64,000 nucleotides of DNA from Thermopolyspora flexuosa (GTDB lineage Bacteria; Actinomycetota; Actinomycetes; Streptosporangiales; Streptosporangiaceae). The position numbers and the translations under genes are program-made. The DNA lies in NCBI RefSeq assembly GCF_006716785.1, contig NZ_VFPQ01000001.1, positions 434,001 through 498,000 on the forward strand, written 5' to 3'. Every line of letters begins with the position of its first letter. Position 1 is the first letter of the stretch. Shown in pieces: positions 16,737-25,033 of this stretch. Below the pieces are notes generated by a model that did not search any database, was not told the origin of the DNA, and saw nothing but the letters and a program-made list of their open reading frames with translations.

Positions 16737-17681
16737 TCACTCCTCCGGCGGGGTGAACGTCCTGGTACGGCGCAGCCCCGCGGCCCGCCCCTTGGCCGCG
16801 ATCACCAGCGCCATCTTCCGCGACGCCTCGTCGATCATCTCGTCGCCGAGCATCGCCGCGCCGCGCCGCCGTACCGTGGTGTGGTACTCGTAGGCGTCGA
16901 GGATGAGCTCGGCGTGGTCGTAGTCCTCCTGGCTGGGGGAGAACACCTCGTTCGCCGCCTCGATCTGGCCGGGGTGGAGCACCCACTTGCCGTCGTAGCC
17001 GAGCGCGGCCGACCGCCGGGCCACCCGCCGGAAGCCGTCCACGTCGCGGATCTGCAGGTACGGCCCGTCGATCGCCTGCAGGCCGTGCGCGCGGGCGGCC
17101 ATGAGCAGCCGCATGAGCACGTAGTGGTAGGCGTCGCCCTCGGTGTACCCGGGCGGCTGCTCGCCCACCACGAGCGTGCGCATGTTGATCGACGCCATGA
17201 AGTCGGCGGGCCCGAACACGAGCGTCTCCAGGCGAGGCGAGGCGGCGGCGATCGCGTCCACGTTCACCAGCCCGCGGGCGCTCTCGATCTGCGCCTCGAT
17301 GCCGATGCCGCCGACCGGCAGCCCCAGGCCGCGCTCGAGCTGGGTGAGCAGCGTGTCGAGCCAGGCGACGTGCGCGACGTCCTCCACCTTGGGGAGCATG
17401 AGGCAGTCGATCCGGTCGCCGGCGCGCTCCACCACCTCGATGACGTCCCGGTACGCCCAGTGCGTGGTGGCGTCGTTGATCCGCACCACGCGCACCTTGC
17501 CGGACCAGTCGCCCTCGCGCAGCGCCGCCACCACGTTGCGCCGCGCCTCCTCCTTGGCGAGCGGGGCGACCGAGTCCTCCAGGTCGAGGAAGACCTCGTC
17601 GGCGGGCAACCCTTGCGCCTTCTCCAGGAACCGCGGGTTGCTGCCGGGGACCGCGAGGCAGGAACGCCGGGAACGCATCAT
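16737..17681 (-). CDS. HpcH/HpaI aldolase/citrate lyase family CoA-ester lyase
   Basis: A 314-residue TIM-barrel lyase. N-terminus SCLAVPGSNPRFLEKAQGLP and VFLDLEDSVAPLAKEEAR are typical of CitE-like and malyl-CoA lyase proteins. IGIEAQIESARGLVNVDAI (Glu metal ligand), VFGPADFMASI (Asp metal ligand) and GKWVLHPGQIEAANEVFSP complete the active site. From family knowledge, the actinobacterial 315-residue form cleaves L-malyl-CoA or beta-methylmalyl-CoA in the ethylmalonyl-CoA pathway; the neighbours do not help to decide. ATG at 17681 is used; the next codon is also ATG. Convergent with tatB, 10 bases apart. Confidence 0.82.
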   Translation of the reverse strand: MMRSRRSCLAVPGSNPRFLEKAQGLPADEVFLDLEDSVAPLAKEEARRNVVAALREGDWSGKVRVVRINDATTHWAYRDVIEVVERAGDRIDCLMLPKVEDVAHVAWLDTLLTQLERGLGLPVGGIGIEAQIESARGLVNVDAIAAASPRLETLVFGPADFMASINMRTLVVGEQPPGYTEGDAYHYVLMRLLMAARAHGLQAIDGPYLQIRDVDGFRRVARRSAALGYDGKWVLHPGQIEAANEVFSPSQEDYDHAELILDAYEYHTTVRRRGAAMLGDEMIDEASRKMALVIAAKGRAAGLRRTRTFTPPEE

Positions 17682-17706
17682 GAGGCCAACGGTAGCGGAG
17701 CGGAGA

Positions 17707-18705
17707 TCAGGAGTCCGCGCCGGTGGTGGCGGTCGCGGTGCCCGCGAGCGGCCGGTGCGGTTGCTCCGGCGCGGCGGCCCCGTCCTCGGCCGGCCGTCCG
17801 CTCCGGCCCGCGCCCCGGGCGGCGGTCTGCGCGAGCAGCGCCCCGGCGATCACCACCGCGCCGCCGACGATCTGGAACGGTCCGAGCGCCTCGCCCACGA
17901 GCACCCAGGCGATGACCGCCCCGGCGACCACCTCGAGCGAGGCGACCGTGGAGCCCACCGCGGCGGACAGCCGGCGCACCGCGGTCACCCCGGTGATGTA
18001 CGCGACCACGGTGGCGACCACGACGAGCACGGCCGCGGCGGCGAACGCGGGCAGCGTGGTGCCGTTGATCGTGGCGGTCTCGCCGAGCGCGGCCCACGGG
18101 ATGTCCCACGGCCGGCTCAGCGGGACGAGCGCGACCGTGGCCCCGGCGAAGCCCCAGGCGATGAGGCCGAGCGGGTCCATCTCGTCCCCGAAGCCGTCGC
18201 TGATCAGGAAGTACCCGGCGCACCCGGCCGCGGCCGCGGCGGCGGCGAGCAGGCCGAGCCCGTCCAGCCGCATGCCCTGCCACACCTCGACCACGACCGC
18301 GAGCCCGGCCACGCTGATGACCGCGCCGAGGTAGGCGGCGCGGCCGGGCCGGATGCGGCGCACCAGCCGGACCCAGGCGACCACGAGCACCGGCGAGGTG
18401 AACTCGAACAGCAGCGCGACCCCGACCGGGATGCGGGTGATCGCCACGAAGAACAGCGCCTGCACCCCGGCGACCGCGATCAGCCCGTACGCCGCGACGA
18501 GGCCGATCCGGGAGCGCGGGATGCGCAGCGCGCGCGGCCGTACCAGGGCGAGGATCGCGAGCAGCAGCACCGCGGAGGCGGCCATGCGCAGCCAGGCGGC
18601 CTCCAGCGGGGCGAGCCCGGCGGCGCCGAGGAACTTCGCCATCGGCCCGGAGAACCCGAAACAGCAGGAGGAGAAGAGGGCGATCGCGAGACTCGTGCGC
18701 CGCAT
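17707..18705 (-). CDS. EamA/DMT family transporter
   Basis: A 332-residue membrane protein with about ten hydrophobic helices in two EamA repeats (residues about 5-140 and 150-290). The second repeat carries the family motif near RRLSAAVGSTVASLEVVAGA. A hydrophilic Gly/Pro/Ala tail of about 40 residues ends the protein. EamA transporters export metabolites or amino acids; the substrate is not predictable here. It lies 25 bases downstream of, hence probably not in one operon with, the lyase start (both minus strand, this gene upstream), though read-through is possible. Divergent from the MgtE-N gene. Confidence 0.82.
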   Translation of the reverse strand: MRRTSLAIALFSSCCFGFSGPMAKFLGAAGLAPLEAAWLRMAASAVLLLAILALVRPRALRIPRSRIGLVAAYGLIAVAGVQALFFVAITRIPVGVALLFEFTSPVLVVAWVRLVRRIRPGRAAYLGAVISVAGLAVVVEVWQGMRLDGLGLLAAAAAAAGCAGYFLISDGFGDEMDPLGLIAWGFAGATVALVPLSRPWDIPWAALGETATINGTTLPAFAAAAVLVVVATVVAYITGVTAVRRLSAAVGSTVASLEVVAGAVIAWVLVGEALGPFQIVGGAVVIAGALLAQTAARGAGRSGRPAEDGAAAPEQPHRPLAGTATATTGADS

Positions 18706-18835
18706 GCGTCACCACCCTGTAAGTACCGTCAAACGTCTTGGATGCTGTCATAGCGGCCGATACGGCGGCAAGTTGATTAACCATGTGCAATCGGGCAAAA
18801 GACCCCGAACCGGGGACGGGTGACCGGGAGGTGCG

Positions 18836-20158
18836 ATGGTCTCCTACGCTGCCGATGTGAGGATCTTCATCGCACGCCTCGCCGGGACTCCGGTGTTCGA
18901 CCCGAACGGGGACCAGATCGGCCGGATCCGGGACGCGGTGGTCGCGCTCCCCGGACCGCGGCCCCCGCGGGTGCACGGCTTCGTCGTCGAGGTCCAGCCG
19001 CGCCGCCGGGTGTTCATGCCGATCACCCGGGTGCGCAGCTTCGGCGCGGGCTCGGTGGTGTTCACCGGGCGGCTCGACCTGCGGCGGTTCGAGCAGCGGG
19101 CGAGCGAGACGCTCGTGCTCGCCGACATGCTCGACCGCGAGGTCACCGTGCGGCGGCGGGGCGCGCCGGACGACCCCGGCATCACCGGGAGCGTGCTCGA
19201 CGTGGCGATGGAACGGGACCGCGCCGGCGACTGGCTGCTCACCAAGGTCGCGGTGCGCCGTCCGGGGCGGGGCCTGCGCCGCGGCGAGACGATCGTCGCG
19301 GACTGGGAGGAGGTCACCGGCTTCGAGAGCCTGCAGCCGGACCAGGGTACGGCGAGCCTGCTCGCGGCCTTCGAGCGCATGCGGCCCGCCGACCTCGCCA
19401 GCGCGCTGCACGCGCTGCCGCCCAAGCGGCGCGAGGCGGTCGCCGCCGCGCTCGACGACGACCGGCTCGCCGACGTGCTCGAGGAGCTGCCGGAACGGGA
19501 CCAGATCGGCATCCTCACCACGCTCGCCGCGGAGCGCGCCGCCGACGTGCTCGAGGCGATGGCCCCGGACGACGCGGCCGACCTGCTGCAGGAGCTGCCC
19601 GCCGACCGCGCCCAGGCGCTGCTCGAGCTGATGGAGCCGCGCGAGGCCGCGCCGGTGCGCCGCCTGCTCACCTACGCCGAGGACACCGCGGGCGGCATGA
19701 TGACGAGCGAGCCGGTGATCGTGCCGCCGACCGCGACCGTCGCCGAGGCGCTCGCGCACATCCGCCAGGAGGACATCACCCCGGCCGTCGCCGCCCAGGT
19801 CTACGTCACCCGCGCGCCGTACGAGACCCCGACCGGGCGCTTCCTCGGCGTGGCGCACTTCCAGCGGCTGCTGCGCGAGCCGCCCTCCTCGCTCGTCGGC
19901 GCGGCGATCGACCGGACCATCGACCCGATCCACCCGGACTTCAGCCTCGCCGAGGTCACGTCCTACCTCGCGACGTACAATCTGGTCGCCGCCCCGGTGG
20001 TCGACGAGCTCGGGCGCCTGGTGGGCGCGGTGACCGTGGACGACGTCCTCGACCATCTCCTGCCCGCCGACTGGCGGGAGCGCGAGGCGGAGATGCCGGA
20101 GGGCGCCAACGATCCGGAGGATGGGGAGGACCCGGACACCCGGACGTCACCCTCGTAA
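18836..20158 (+). CDS. PRC-barrel/MgtE N-terminal/CBS domain protein without transporter domain
   Basis: A 440-residue soluble protein. Residues 5-165 look like two PRC-barrel-like beta domains (GTPVFDPNGDQIGRIRDAVV and ITGSVLDVAMERD); residues about 175-280 are an MgtE-N superhelix (DDRLADVLEELPERDQIG and MAPDDAADLLQELPADRAQA); residues 285-415 are a CBS pair (YAEDTAGGMMTSEPVIVP ... VVDELGRLVGAVTVDDVLDH). In MgtE channels these domains sense Mg2+, but the membrane channel is missing. From memory, Rv1232c has the same make-up. It may gate a separate channel or bind nucleotides; the DUF1003 membrane protein 17 bases downstream is the obvious partner. GGGAGG lies 5 bases before the ATG. Confidence 0.82.
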   Translation: MVSYAADVRIFIARLAGTPVFDPNGDQIGRIRDAVVALPGPRPPRVHGFVVEVQPRRRVFMPITRVRSFGAGSVVFTGRLDLRRFEQRASETLVLADMLDREVTVRRRGAPDDPGITGSVLDVAMERDRAGDWLLTKVAVRRPGRGLRRGETIVADWEEVTGFESLQPDQGTASLLAAFERMRPADLASALHALPPKRREAVAAALDDDRLADVLEELPERDQIGILTTLAAERAADVLEAMAPDDAADLLQELPADRAQALLELMEPREAAPVRRLLTYAEDTAGGMMTSEPVIVPPTATVAEALAHIRQEDITPAVAAQVYVTRAPYETPTGRFLGVAHFQRLLREPPSSLVGAAIDRTIDPIHPDFSLAEVTSYLATYNLVAAPVVDELGRLVGAVTVDDVLDHLLPADWREREAEMPEGANDPEDGEDPDTRTSPS

Positions 20159-20175
20159 GGCGCAAGGAGCGACGG

Positions 20176-20658
20176 ATGGCGGCTGACCGACTCGATCTGC
20201 CCAGGGAGACCCGCGGGGTACGGCTGCGCCCGCACTACGATCCCGAGGCGTTCGGGCGGCTCTCCGAGCGGATCGCGCGGTTCCTCGGCACCGCCAGGTT
20301 CCTCGTCTACATGACCGCGTTCATCACGGTGTGGATCGCGTGGAACACGCTCACGCCGTGGCGGTTCGACCCCTATCCGTTCATCTTCCTCACCCTCATG
20401 CTCTCCCTGCAGGCCTCCTACGCCGCGCCGCTCATCCTGCTCGCGCAGAACCGGCAGGCCGACCGGGACCGGGTGCAGGCCGAGGAGGACCGGCTCACCG
20501 CGGCGCGCAACCAGGCCGAGATCGAGTACCTCACCCGGGAGATCGCCTCGATCCGCATGGCGCTCGCCGAGCTCGCCACCCGCGACTACCTGCGCTCGGA
20601 GCTGCAGCACCTGGTCGAGGAGCTGCGCGACCGGGTCCCGGAGCGCCGCTCCGGCTGA
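20176..20658 (+). CDS. DUF1003 membrane protein
   Basis: A 160-residue protein with two membrane segments (about 42-60 and 69-90), the conserved FITVWIAWNTL and FDPYPFIFLTLMLSLQASYA stretch of DUF1003, and a C-terminal coiled coil beginning QNRQADRDRVQAEEDR. The family is conserved but of unknown function. It is only 17 bases downstream of the MgtE-N/CBS gene and has its own Shine-Dalgarno (AAGGAGC), so co-expression is very likely. The coiled coil in the cytoplasm could contact the CBS protein; this is inference. Confidence 0.87.
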   Translation: MAADRLDLPRETRGVRLRPHYDPEAFGRLSERIARFLGTARFLVYMTAFITVWIAWNTLTPWRFDPYPFIFLTLMLSLQASYAAPLILLAQNRQADRDRVQAEEDRLTAARNQAEIEYLTREIASIRMALAELATRDYLRSELQHLVEELRDRVPERRSG

Positions 20659-20701
20659 CCCCGGCGGCCGCCGGTACGGCCCGGCCCGCGGTACGGCGGG
20701 C

Positions 20702-21202
20702 TCAGGAGCGGCGGCGGTCCGGCGGGCAGGCGCCGCCACGGCTGAGCAGCTTGGTGAGCACCGCGGTGCACCTGCGCAGCTCGTCGTCGTCGAGCAGGTC
20801 GAGGAAGTGGCCGCGGATGGCGCGCTGGTAGGTGGGCGCCGCCGCGTCCCGGCGGGCCGCCCCCTCGTCGGTGAGCACGGCGTACAGGCCGCGGGCGTCG
20901 CTCGGGCAGGCCTCGCGCCGCAGCAGCCCCTCGCTCTGCAGCCGGTCGGCGAGCCGGGTCAGGCCGCTGCGGGAGAGCAGCACCCGGTCGGCGAGGTCGT
21001 TCATGCGCAGCCGCCGCTCCGGGGCCTCGTGGAGGTGGGCGAGCACCTCGAAGGCCGGCAGGGACAGGCCGTGTTCCAGCAGCAGCTCGGCCTCGAGGGC
21101 GCGGGTGATCTGGACCTGGACGCGCTGGAGCAGGCGCCAGAAGGTGAGTTCCTCGGGTGTGAGGGCGGTTCCGCCGCCGGCCGTCACCGTCACATCCGGC
21201 AT
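20702..21202 (-). CDS. MarR family transcriptional regulator
   Basis: A 166-residue winged-helix dimer of the MarR type: RLLQRVQVQITRALEAELLL, LSLPAFEVLAHLHEAPERRL, the recognition helix region MNDLADRVLLSRSGLTRLAD, and the wing with LLRREACPSDARGLYAVLTD. Such regulators usually repress a nearby gene and respond to small phenolics or oxidants. No effector gene is adjacent on this strand; the divergent neighbour is mrp. ATG 21202 is chosen by family length. A 12-base inverted repeat lies 13 bases upstream and could be its own operator. Confidence 0.82.
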   Translation of the reverse strand: MPDVTVTAGGGTALTPEELTFWRLLQRVQVQITRALEAELLLEHGLSLPAFEVLAHLHEAPERRLRMNDLADRVLLSRSGLTRLADRLQSEGLLRREACPSDARGLYAVLTDEGAARRDAAAPTYQRAIRGHFLDLLDDDELRRCTAVLTKLLSRGGACPPDRRRS

Positions 21203-21214
21203 CCTAGAACGTTC

Positions 21215-21226
21215 GCCACGTGTGGC
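21215..21226. promoter_or_regulatory. inverted repeat, possible MarR operator
   Basis: GCCAC-GT-GTGGC, a perfect 5-bp inverted repeat with a 2-base spacer, lies in the 133-base divergent region between the MarR gene and mrp, close to the MarR start. Short, so it could be chance. Confidence 0.35.
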
Positions 21227-21323
21227 ACATAGCTCTCGTGATCGCCGTGCCCGCGTGTTCCAGGCTCCCTGGTGGCTCCGCCGTACCGCCGGTGCCGCCG
21301 TTCCCGGCACCCGGGGCGGTCCA

Positions 21324-21329
21324 TACCAT
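21324..21329 (+). promoter_or_regulatory. -10 hexamer for a leaderless mrp transcript
   Basis: TACCAT ends 6 bases before the mrp ATG at 21336, and no Shine-Dalgarno sequence is seen. Confidence 0.38.
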
Positions 21330-21335
21330 GGAGCC

Positions 21336-22475
21336 ATGGCTCCCACTCCAGAAGCGGTCAGGGCGGCGCTGGCCACGGTCAACGACCCTGAGATCCGCCG
21401 GCCCATCACCGATCTCGACATGGTCAAGAGCATCGACATCACCCCCGAAGGGGTGGTGCGGGTCGGCGTCTATCTCACGGTCGCGGGCTGTCCGCTCCGC
21501 GACACCATCACCCGCCAGGTCACCGAGGCCGTCGGCCGGGTCGAGGGCGTGACCGCGGTCGAGGTGGAGCTCGACGTGATGAGCGCCGAGCAGCGCAAGA
21601 ACCTGCAGGCCAAGCTGCGCGGCAGCCGCGCGCCGGAGAAGGAGATCCCGTTCGCCAAGCCCGGCTCGCTCACCCGGGTGTTCGCGATCGCCAGCGGCAA
21701 GGGCGGCGTCGGCAAGTCCTCGGTCACCGTGAACCTCGCCGCGGCGATGGCCGCCTCCGGGCTGAAGGTCGGCGTGGTCGACGCCGACATCTACGGCCAC
21801 AGCGTGCCGCGCATGCTCGGCGTGTCCGAGCGGCCGACCAAGGTGGAGGACATGATCCTCCCGCCGGTCGCGCACGACATCAAGGTCATCTCGGTGGGCA
21901 TGTTCAAGCCCCAGGCGAACATGCCGGTGGTGTGGCGCGGCCCGATGCTCGACCGCGCGCTGCACCAGTTCCTCACCGACGTGTACTGGGGCGACCTCGA
22001 CGTGCTGCTCATGGACCTGCCGCCGGGCACCGGCGACATGGCGATCTCGGTGGCGCAGCGGCTGCCCAACGCCGAGATCGTCGTGGTGACCACCCCGCAG
22101 GTCGCCGCGGCGGAGGTGGCCGAGCGGGCCGGGTCGATCGCGGCCCAGACCCACCAGCAGATCGTCGGCGTCATCGAGAACATGGCGTGGCTCGCCTGCC
22201 CGCACTGCGACGAGCGCATCCCGGTGTTCGGCGAGGGCGGCGGCCAGGCGGTGGCCGACGGGCTCACCCGCATCATCGGCACCAAGGTGCCGCTGCTCGG
22301 CCAGGTGCCGCTCGACACCCGGCTGCGCGAGGGCGGCGACGCGGGCAAGCCGCTCGTGCTCACCGACCCCGACTCGCCCGCGGCGGTGGAGCTGCGGCGC
22401 ATCGCCGACCGGCTCGCCAAGCGGTCCGGCAGCCTCGTCGGCCGCCGGCTCGGCCTCTCGCCGGCAGGCCGCTGA
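21336..22475 (+). CDS. mrp: Mrp/NBP35 family iron-sulfur carrier ATPase
   Basis: A 379-residue protein. The N-terminal MIP18/DUF59 domain (residues 1-85, NDPEIRRPITDLDMVKSI) is fused to a deviant-Walker P-loop ATPase: SGKGGVGKSSVTVNLAAAMA at 120-139, VVDADIYGHSVPRMLG, DLPPGTGD, and the cluster-binding CxxC in LACPHCDE. It assembles and transfers [4Fe-4S] clusters to target proteins. It matches mycobacterial Mrp (Rv1229c). ATG 21336 is used; the ATG at 21328 is out of frame. Followed by 359 bases without a gene but with strong inverted repeats. Confidence 0.93.
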   Translation: MAPTPEAVRAALATVNDPEIRRPITDLDMVKSIDITPEGVVRVGVYLTVAGCPLRDTITRQVTEAVGRVEGVTAVEVELDVMSAEQRKNLQAKLRGSRAPEKEIPFAKPGSLTRVFAIASGKGGVGKSSVTVNLAAAMAASGLKVGVVDADIYGHSVPRMLGVSERPTKVEDMILPPVAHDIKVISVGMFKPQANMPVVWRGPMLDRALHQFLTDVYWGDLDVLLMDLPPGTGDMAISVAQRLPNAEIVVVTTPQVAAAEVAERAGSIAAQTHQQIVGVIENMAWLACPHCDERIPVFGEGGGQAVADGLTRIIGTKVPLLGQVPLDTRLREGGDAGKPLVLTDPDSPAAVELRRIADRLAKRSGSLVGRRLGLSPAGR

Positions 22476-22834
22476 CCCGACATCCCCGCATCCCCGGTCT
22501 CCGGGCCCGCCGGGTCCGGGCCGGGGGGAGGGGACGCCCGCCCACGGCGGCGGGTCGTCACCCCTTGGCGCGCCCTCGGGTGACGGGATCTCGTCGCATC
22601 GCCGTTCGCCGAACGTACGGCCGGACCTGTACGGCCGGGCCGCCGCGTCGCGCTTCCCGCGATTTCTCCTGCATTTCCGACAAATCGCGCTCGTTATGGC
22701 CGCGAGGAATGCACCGGCGCTTTGTCGGGAAATGCAGTTCACTTTGCCCTGGTGATGGGCGGCGTCGTTCCGTATTGGCGAAGGATCACGTGTCCTGTAT
22801 CCCGGCTATCCATGCGATCTGACACGCTTCAGGA
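22476..22834 (+). other. intergenic region with nested, competing inverted repeats
   Basis: No gene seen. Three pairings share sequence. First, CGCGATTT (22658-22665) pairs with AAATCGCG (22682-22689). Second, the 16-base arm starting CTGCATTTCC (22669-22684) pairs with the 17-base arm ending GGGAAATGCAG (22721-22737), with one bulged base. Third, TGCATTTCC (22670-22678) can instead pair with GGAATGCA (22705-22712). The first and second structures cannot form together. It could be a mrp terminator, a regulated leader of the next gene, or a small RNA. Confidence 0.5.
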
Positions 22835-23941
22835 ATGAACCGGAGTCAGTTCGCCCACAGGAAATCGTCGGTATTTTCCGTCGGATCGCTCGCCGCGCTG
22901 ACGGTCGCCGGCGCCGCGGTGCTCGGGCTCGGCGTGCCCGCCGCGGCCTCGCCGGAGCCCACCGCGAAGCAGGGCGCGGGTTCCGCCGGCTCCACCGCCA
23001 GGAGCACCACCCGGGACGCCGGTGCGGGCGCGGCCCGGAAGAAGGCCAAGACCACCGCGAAGGGCGTGGCCAGGCGCCGTGCCGCCGCCGCGCACCTCAC
23101 CGTGCTCAGCTACAACGTCTGCGGCGGGAGCTGCAAGAACCACCTGACGGTCGAGGCGTGGGCGCGCCGCATGGAGCGGCACCTGACCGAGAACGACGCC
23201 GACGTGATCCTCTTCCAGGAGCTGTGCCGGGGGCAGTTCGACGCGCTCCGGCGCACGCTCAGCGGCCGGTACGAGGGCCGGTGGGCCGGCACCGTCGGCG
23301 ACAACGAGGGCTGCGGCAAGCAGTGGGGGGCCGGCGCGGACGCCACCTCGAACCGGCGCGGGTTCGGGCTCGCCACCTTCGTCCGCGGCTCCGGCTCGAT
23401 CGTCGCCGAGCGCGTCTGGTGGCTGCCGAACCACGGCACGAACGAGCCGCGGGCGCTGCACTGCGTCGACGCCGAGCCGCGCGGCCGCCGGGTCCGGGTG
23501 TGCAACACCCACCTCGACTGGCACGACGACACCCAGCAGGTGCAGGCCGAGTTCGTCGCCCGGCTCGTCTCGCCGTGGGCGGCGCACATCCCGGTCGTGC
23601 TCGGCGGCGACCTCAACGCCGAGCCGGACGAGCGGTCGATGGCCCTGTTCTACGACCACTCCGGCGGCCGCGGCGTGTTCCAGGAGGTCGACGAGACCGA
23701 CCGCACGTACTTCGGCGAGCGGTGCGCGGCGACGGCGGCCCGCTGCCGGTCCGGCGAGGGCACCGACGGGCCCAAGAAGCTCGACTACATCTTCCTCAGC
23801 CGCCGCCACTTCACGGGGGTCGTCGGCGACGCGGTCGTCGAGAAGGACGTGTCCGACCACGCGCTGCTGCGCGGGCGCGCGACCTGGCGCAACCTGCCGC
23901 CGCGCGCGGACTTCTCCTGGCATCCGTCCCGAGCCTCGTAG
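22835..23941 (+). CDS. secreted endonuclease/exonuclease/phosphatase-fold protein
   Basis: A 368-residue exported protein. The signal peptide spans residues 1-40 (RKSSVFSVGSLAALTVAGAA ... VPAAAS), followed by a Ser/Lys/Ala-rich linker to about residue 85. The EEP domain shows LTVLSYNVCGGSC, DVILFQELCRGQ (metal Glu), CNTHLDWHDD, VVLGGDLNAEPDE (catalytic Asp and Asn), KKLDYIFLS and VSDHALLRG (catalytic His). Family members are DNases, sphingomyelinases and inositol phosphatases. Several extra Cys pairs suggest disulfides outside the cell. AGGA precedes the ATG. The substrate is unknown. Confidence 0.85.
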   Translation: MNRSQFAHRKSSVFSVGSLAALTVAGAAVLGLGVPAAASPEPTAKQGAGSAGSTARSTTRDAGAGAARKKAKTTAKGVARRRAAAAHLTVLSYNVCGGSCKNHLTVEAWARRMERHLTENDADVILFQELCRGQFDALRRTLSGRYEGRWAGTVGDNEGCGKQWGAGADATSNRRGFGLATFVRGSGSIVAERVWWLPNHGTNEPRALHCVDAEPRGRRVRVCNTHLDWHDDTQQVQAEFVARLVSPWAAHIPVVLGGDLNAEPDERSMALFYDHSGGRGVFQEVDETDRTYFGERCAATAARCRSGEGTDGPKKLDYIFLSRRHFTGVVGDAVVEKDVSDHALLRGRATWRNLPPRADFSWHPSRAS

Positions 23942-23974
23942 GGCCGGGGGTGCGACCACGCGGAGAATGATCAC

Positions 23975-24946
23975 ATGGATCAACCGCCCTTTCCCGGCCC
24001 TCCGCCGCACCCTCCGGCCCCGCTGAGCCCACCACGGCGGCCGTGGCTGGTGCCGCCACCGCCCGGCCTGCCCTACCACCGGCTCGCGTGCACCCCGGTG
24101 AACCGCTGGTGGCGCCCGCTGCTCGGCACCCTGCTCGTCGCCGCCGGGTTCGTGCTGATCGGCGGGTTCGTGGTGGTGGCCGGCATGTTGGTCGCGATCT
24201 TCGCCGGGCTGCCGGTCGACCCCGCGGGTGCGTCGTTCCTCGGCGACCCGTTGCTCACGCTGACGGTGCTGCTGCTGTCGATCGCCCTGGTGCTCCCGAT
24301 CGCGTACGGCGCGGCGGCGCTGGTGCAGCGCCGCCCGCCGGGCACCCTCTCCTCGGTGGCCGGGCGGCTGCGCTGGCGGTGGCTGGGGCTGTGCCTGCTG
24401 GTGGCGGTGGCGGCGGGGGTGCTCGGCCAGCTCGCCCTGGGCATCGCCCTTGCGGTCACCGGGGAGGACGGCGGCGAGCTGCTCGGCTGGGTCGGCTGGG
24501 AGACGTTCGGCCCGGCGCTCGTCATCACCCTCGTGCTCGTGCCGTTCCAGGCCGCCGCCGAGGAGTACATCTTCCGGGGATGGCTGCTGCAGGCGTTCGG
24601 GGCCTACCTGCGCTCGCCGTGGCCGGGCATCCTGCTGGGCGCCGCCGGGTTCACCGCGCTCCACGCCTACACCGACTGGGGCATCGTCGACGTGTTCACG
24701 TTCGGTGCGCTGATGGGGTGGATCTCGGTGCGCACCGGCGGCCTGGAGGCGGCGATCGCGATCCACACGGTGAACAACCTCGTGGCCTTCCTGGTCAGCA
24801 GCGCGACGGGGGAACTGGAGAACACGCTGCGCCAGGGTTCCGTGCCGTGGCAGTCGCTGGTCGGCACCGCCGTACAGCTTGTGACATTCACCGTAATAGT
24901 GCTGTTTTTTGCGCGAAAGAGGGCAATTCAGACAGTCTCTCGATAA
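23975..24946 (+). CDS. CPBP family intramembrane glutamic protease
   Basis: A 323-residue membrane protein. A Pro-rich cytoplasmic N-terminus (1-45) is followed by about eight membrane helices. The protease motifs are present: AAAEEYIFRGWLLQ (Glu 196, Glu 197, Arg 201), LHAYTDWG (His 230) and HTVNNLVAF. In eukaryotes this family includes CAAX prenyl endopeptidases; bacterial members act in bacteriocin immunity, maturation or unknown membrane proteolysis. It sits 33 bases after the EEP gene on the same strand and may be co-transcribed with it. No substrate peptide gene is visible nearby. Confidence 0.85.
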   Translation: MDQPPFPGPPPHPPAPLSPPRRPWLVPPPPGLPYHRLACTPVNRWWRPLLGTLLVAAGFVLIGGFVVVAGMLVAIFAGLPVDPAGASFLGDPLLTLTVLLLSIALVLPIAYGAAALVQRRPPGTLSSVAGRLRWRWLGLCLLVAVAAGVLGQLALGIALAVTGEDGGELLGWVGWETFGPALVITLVLVPFQAAAEEYIFRGWLLQAFGAYLRSPWPGILLGAAGFTALHAYTDWGIVDVFTFGALMGWISVRTGGLEAAIAIHTVNNLVAFLVSSATGELENTLRQGSVPWQSLVGTAVQLVTFTVIVLFFARKRAIQTVSR

Positions 24947-25033
24947 ATCTCACTAGAGAGGTCTCGCCATAACGGTCCTCGGCATGTTGCGCTGTTCTGG
25001 TCCAGGTAAACTGCCGACGAGGAGGTGCTGAGC

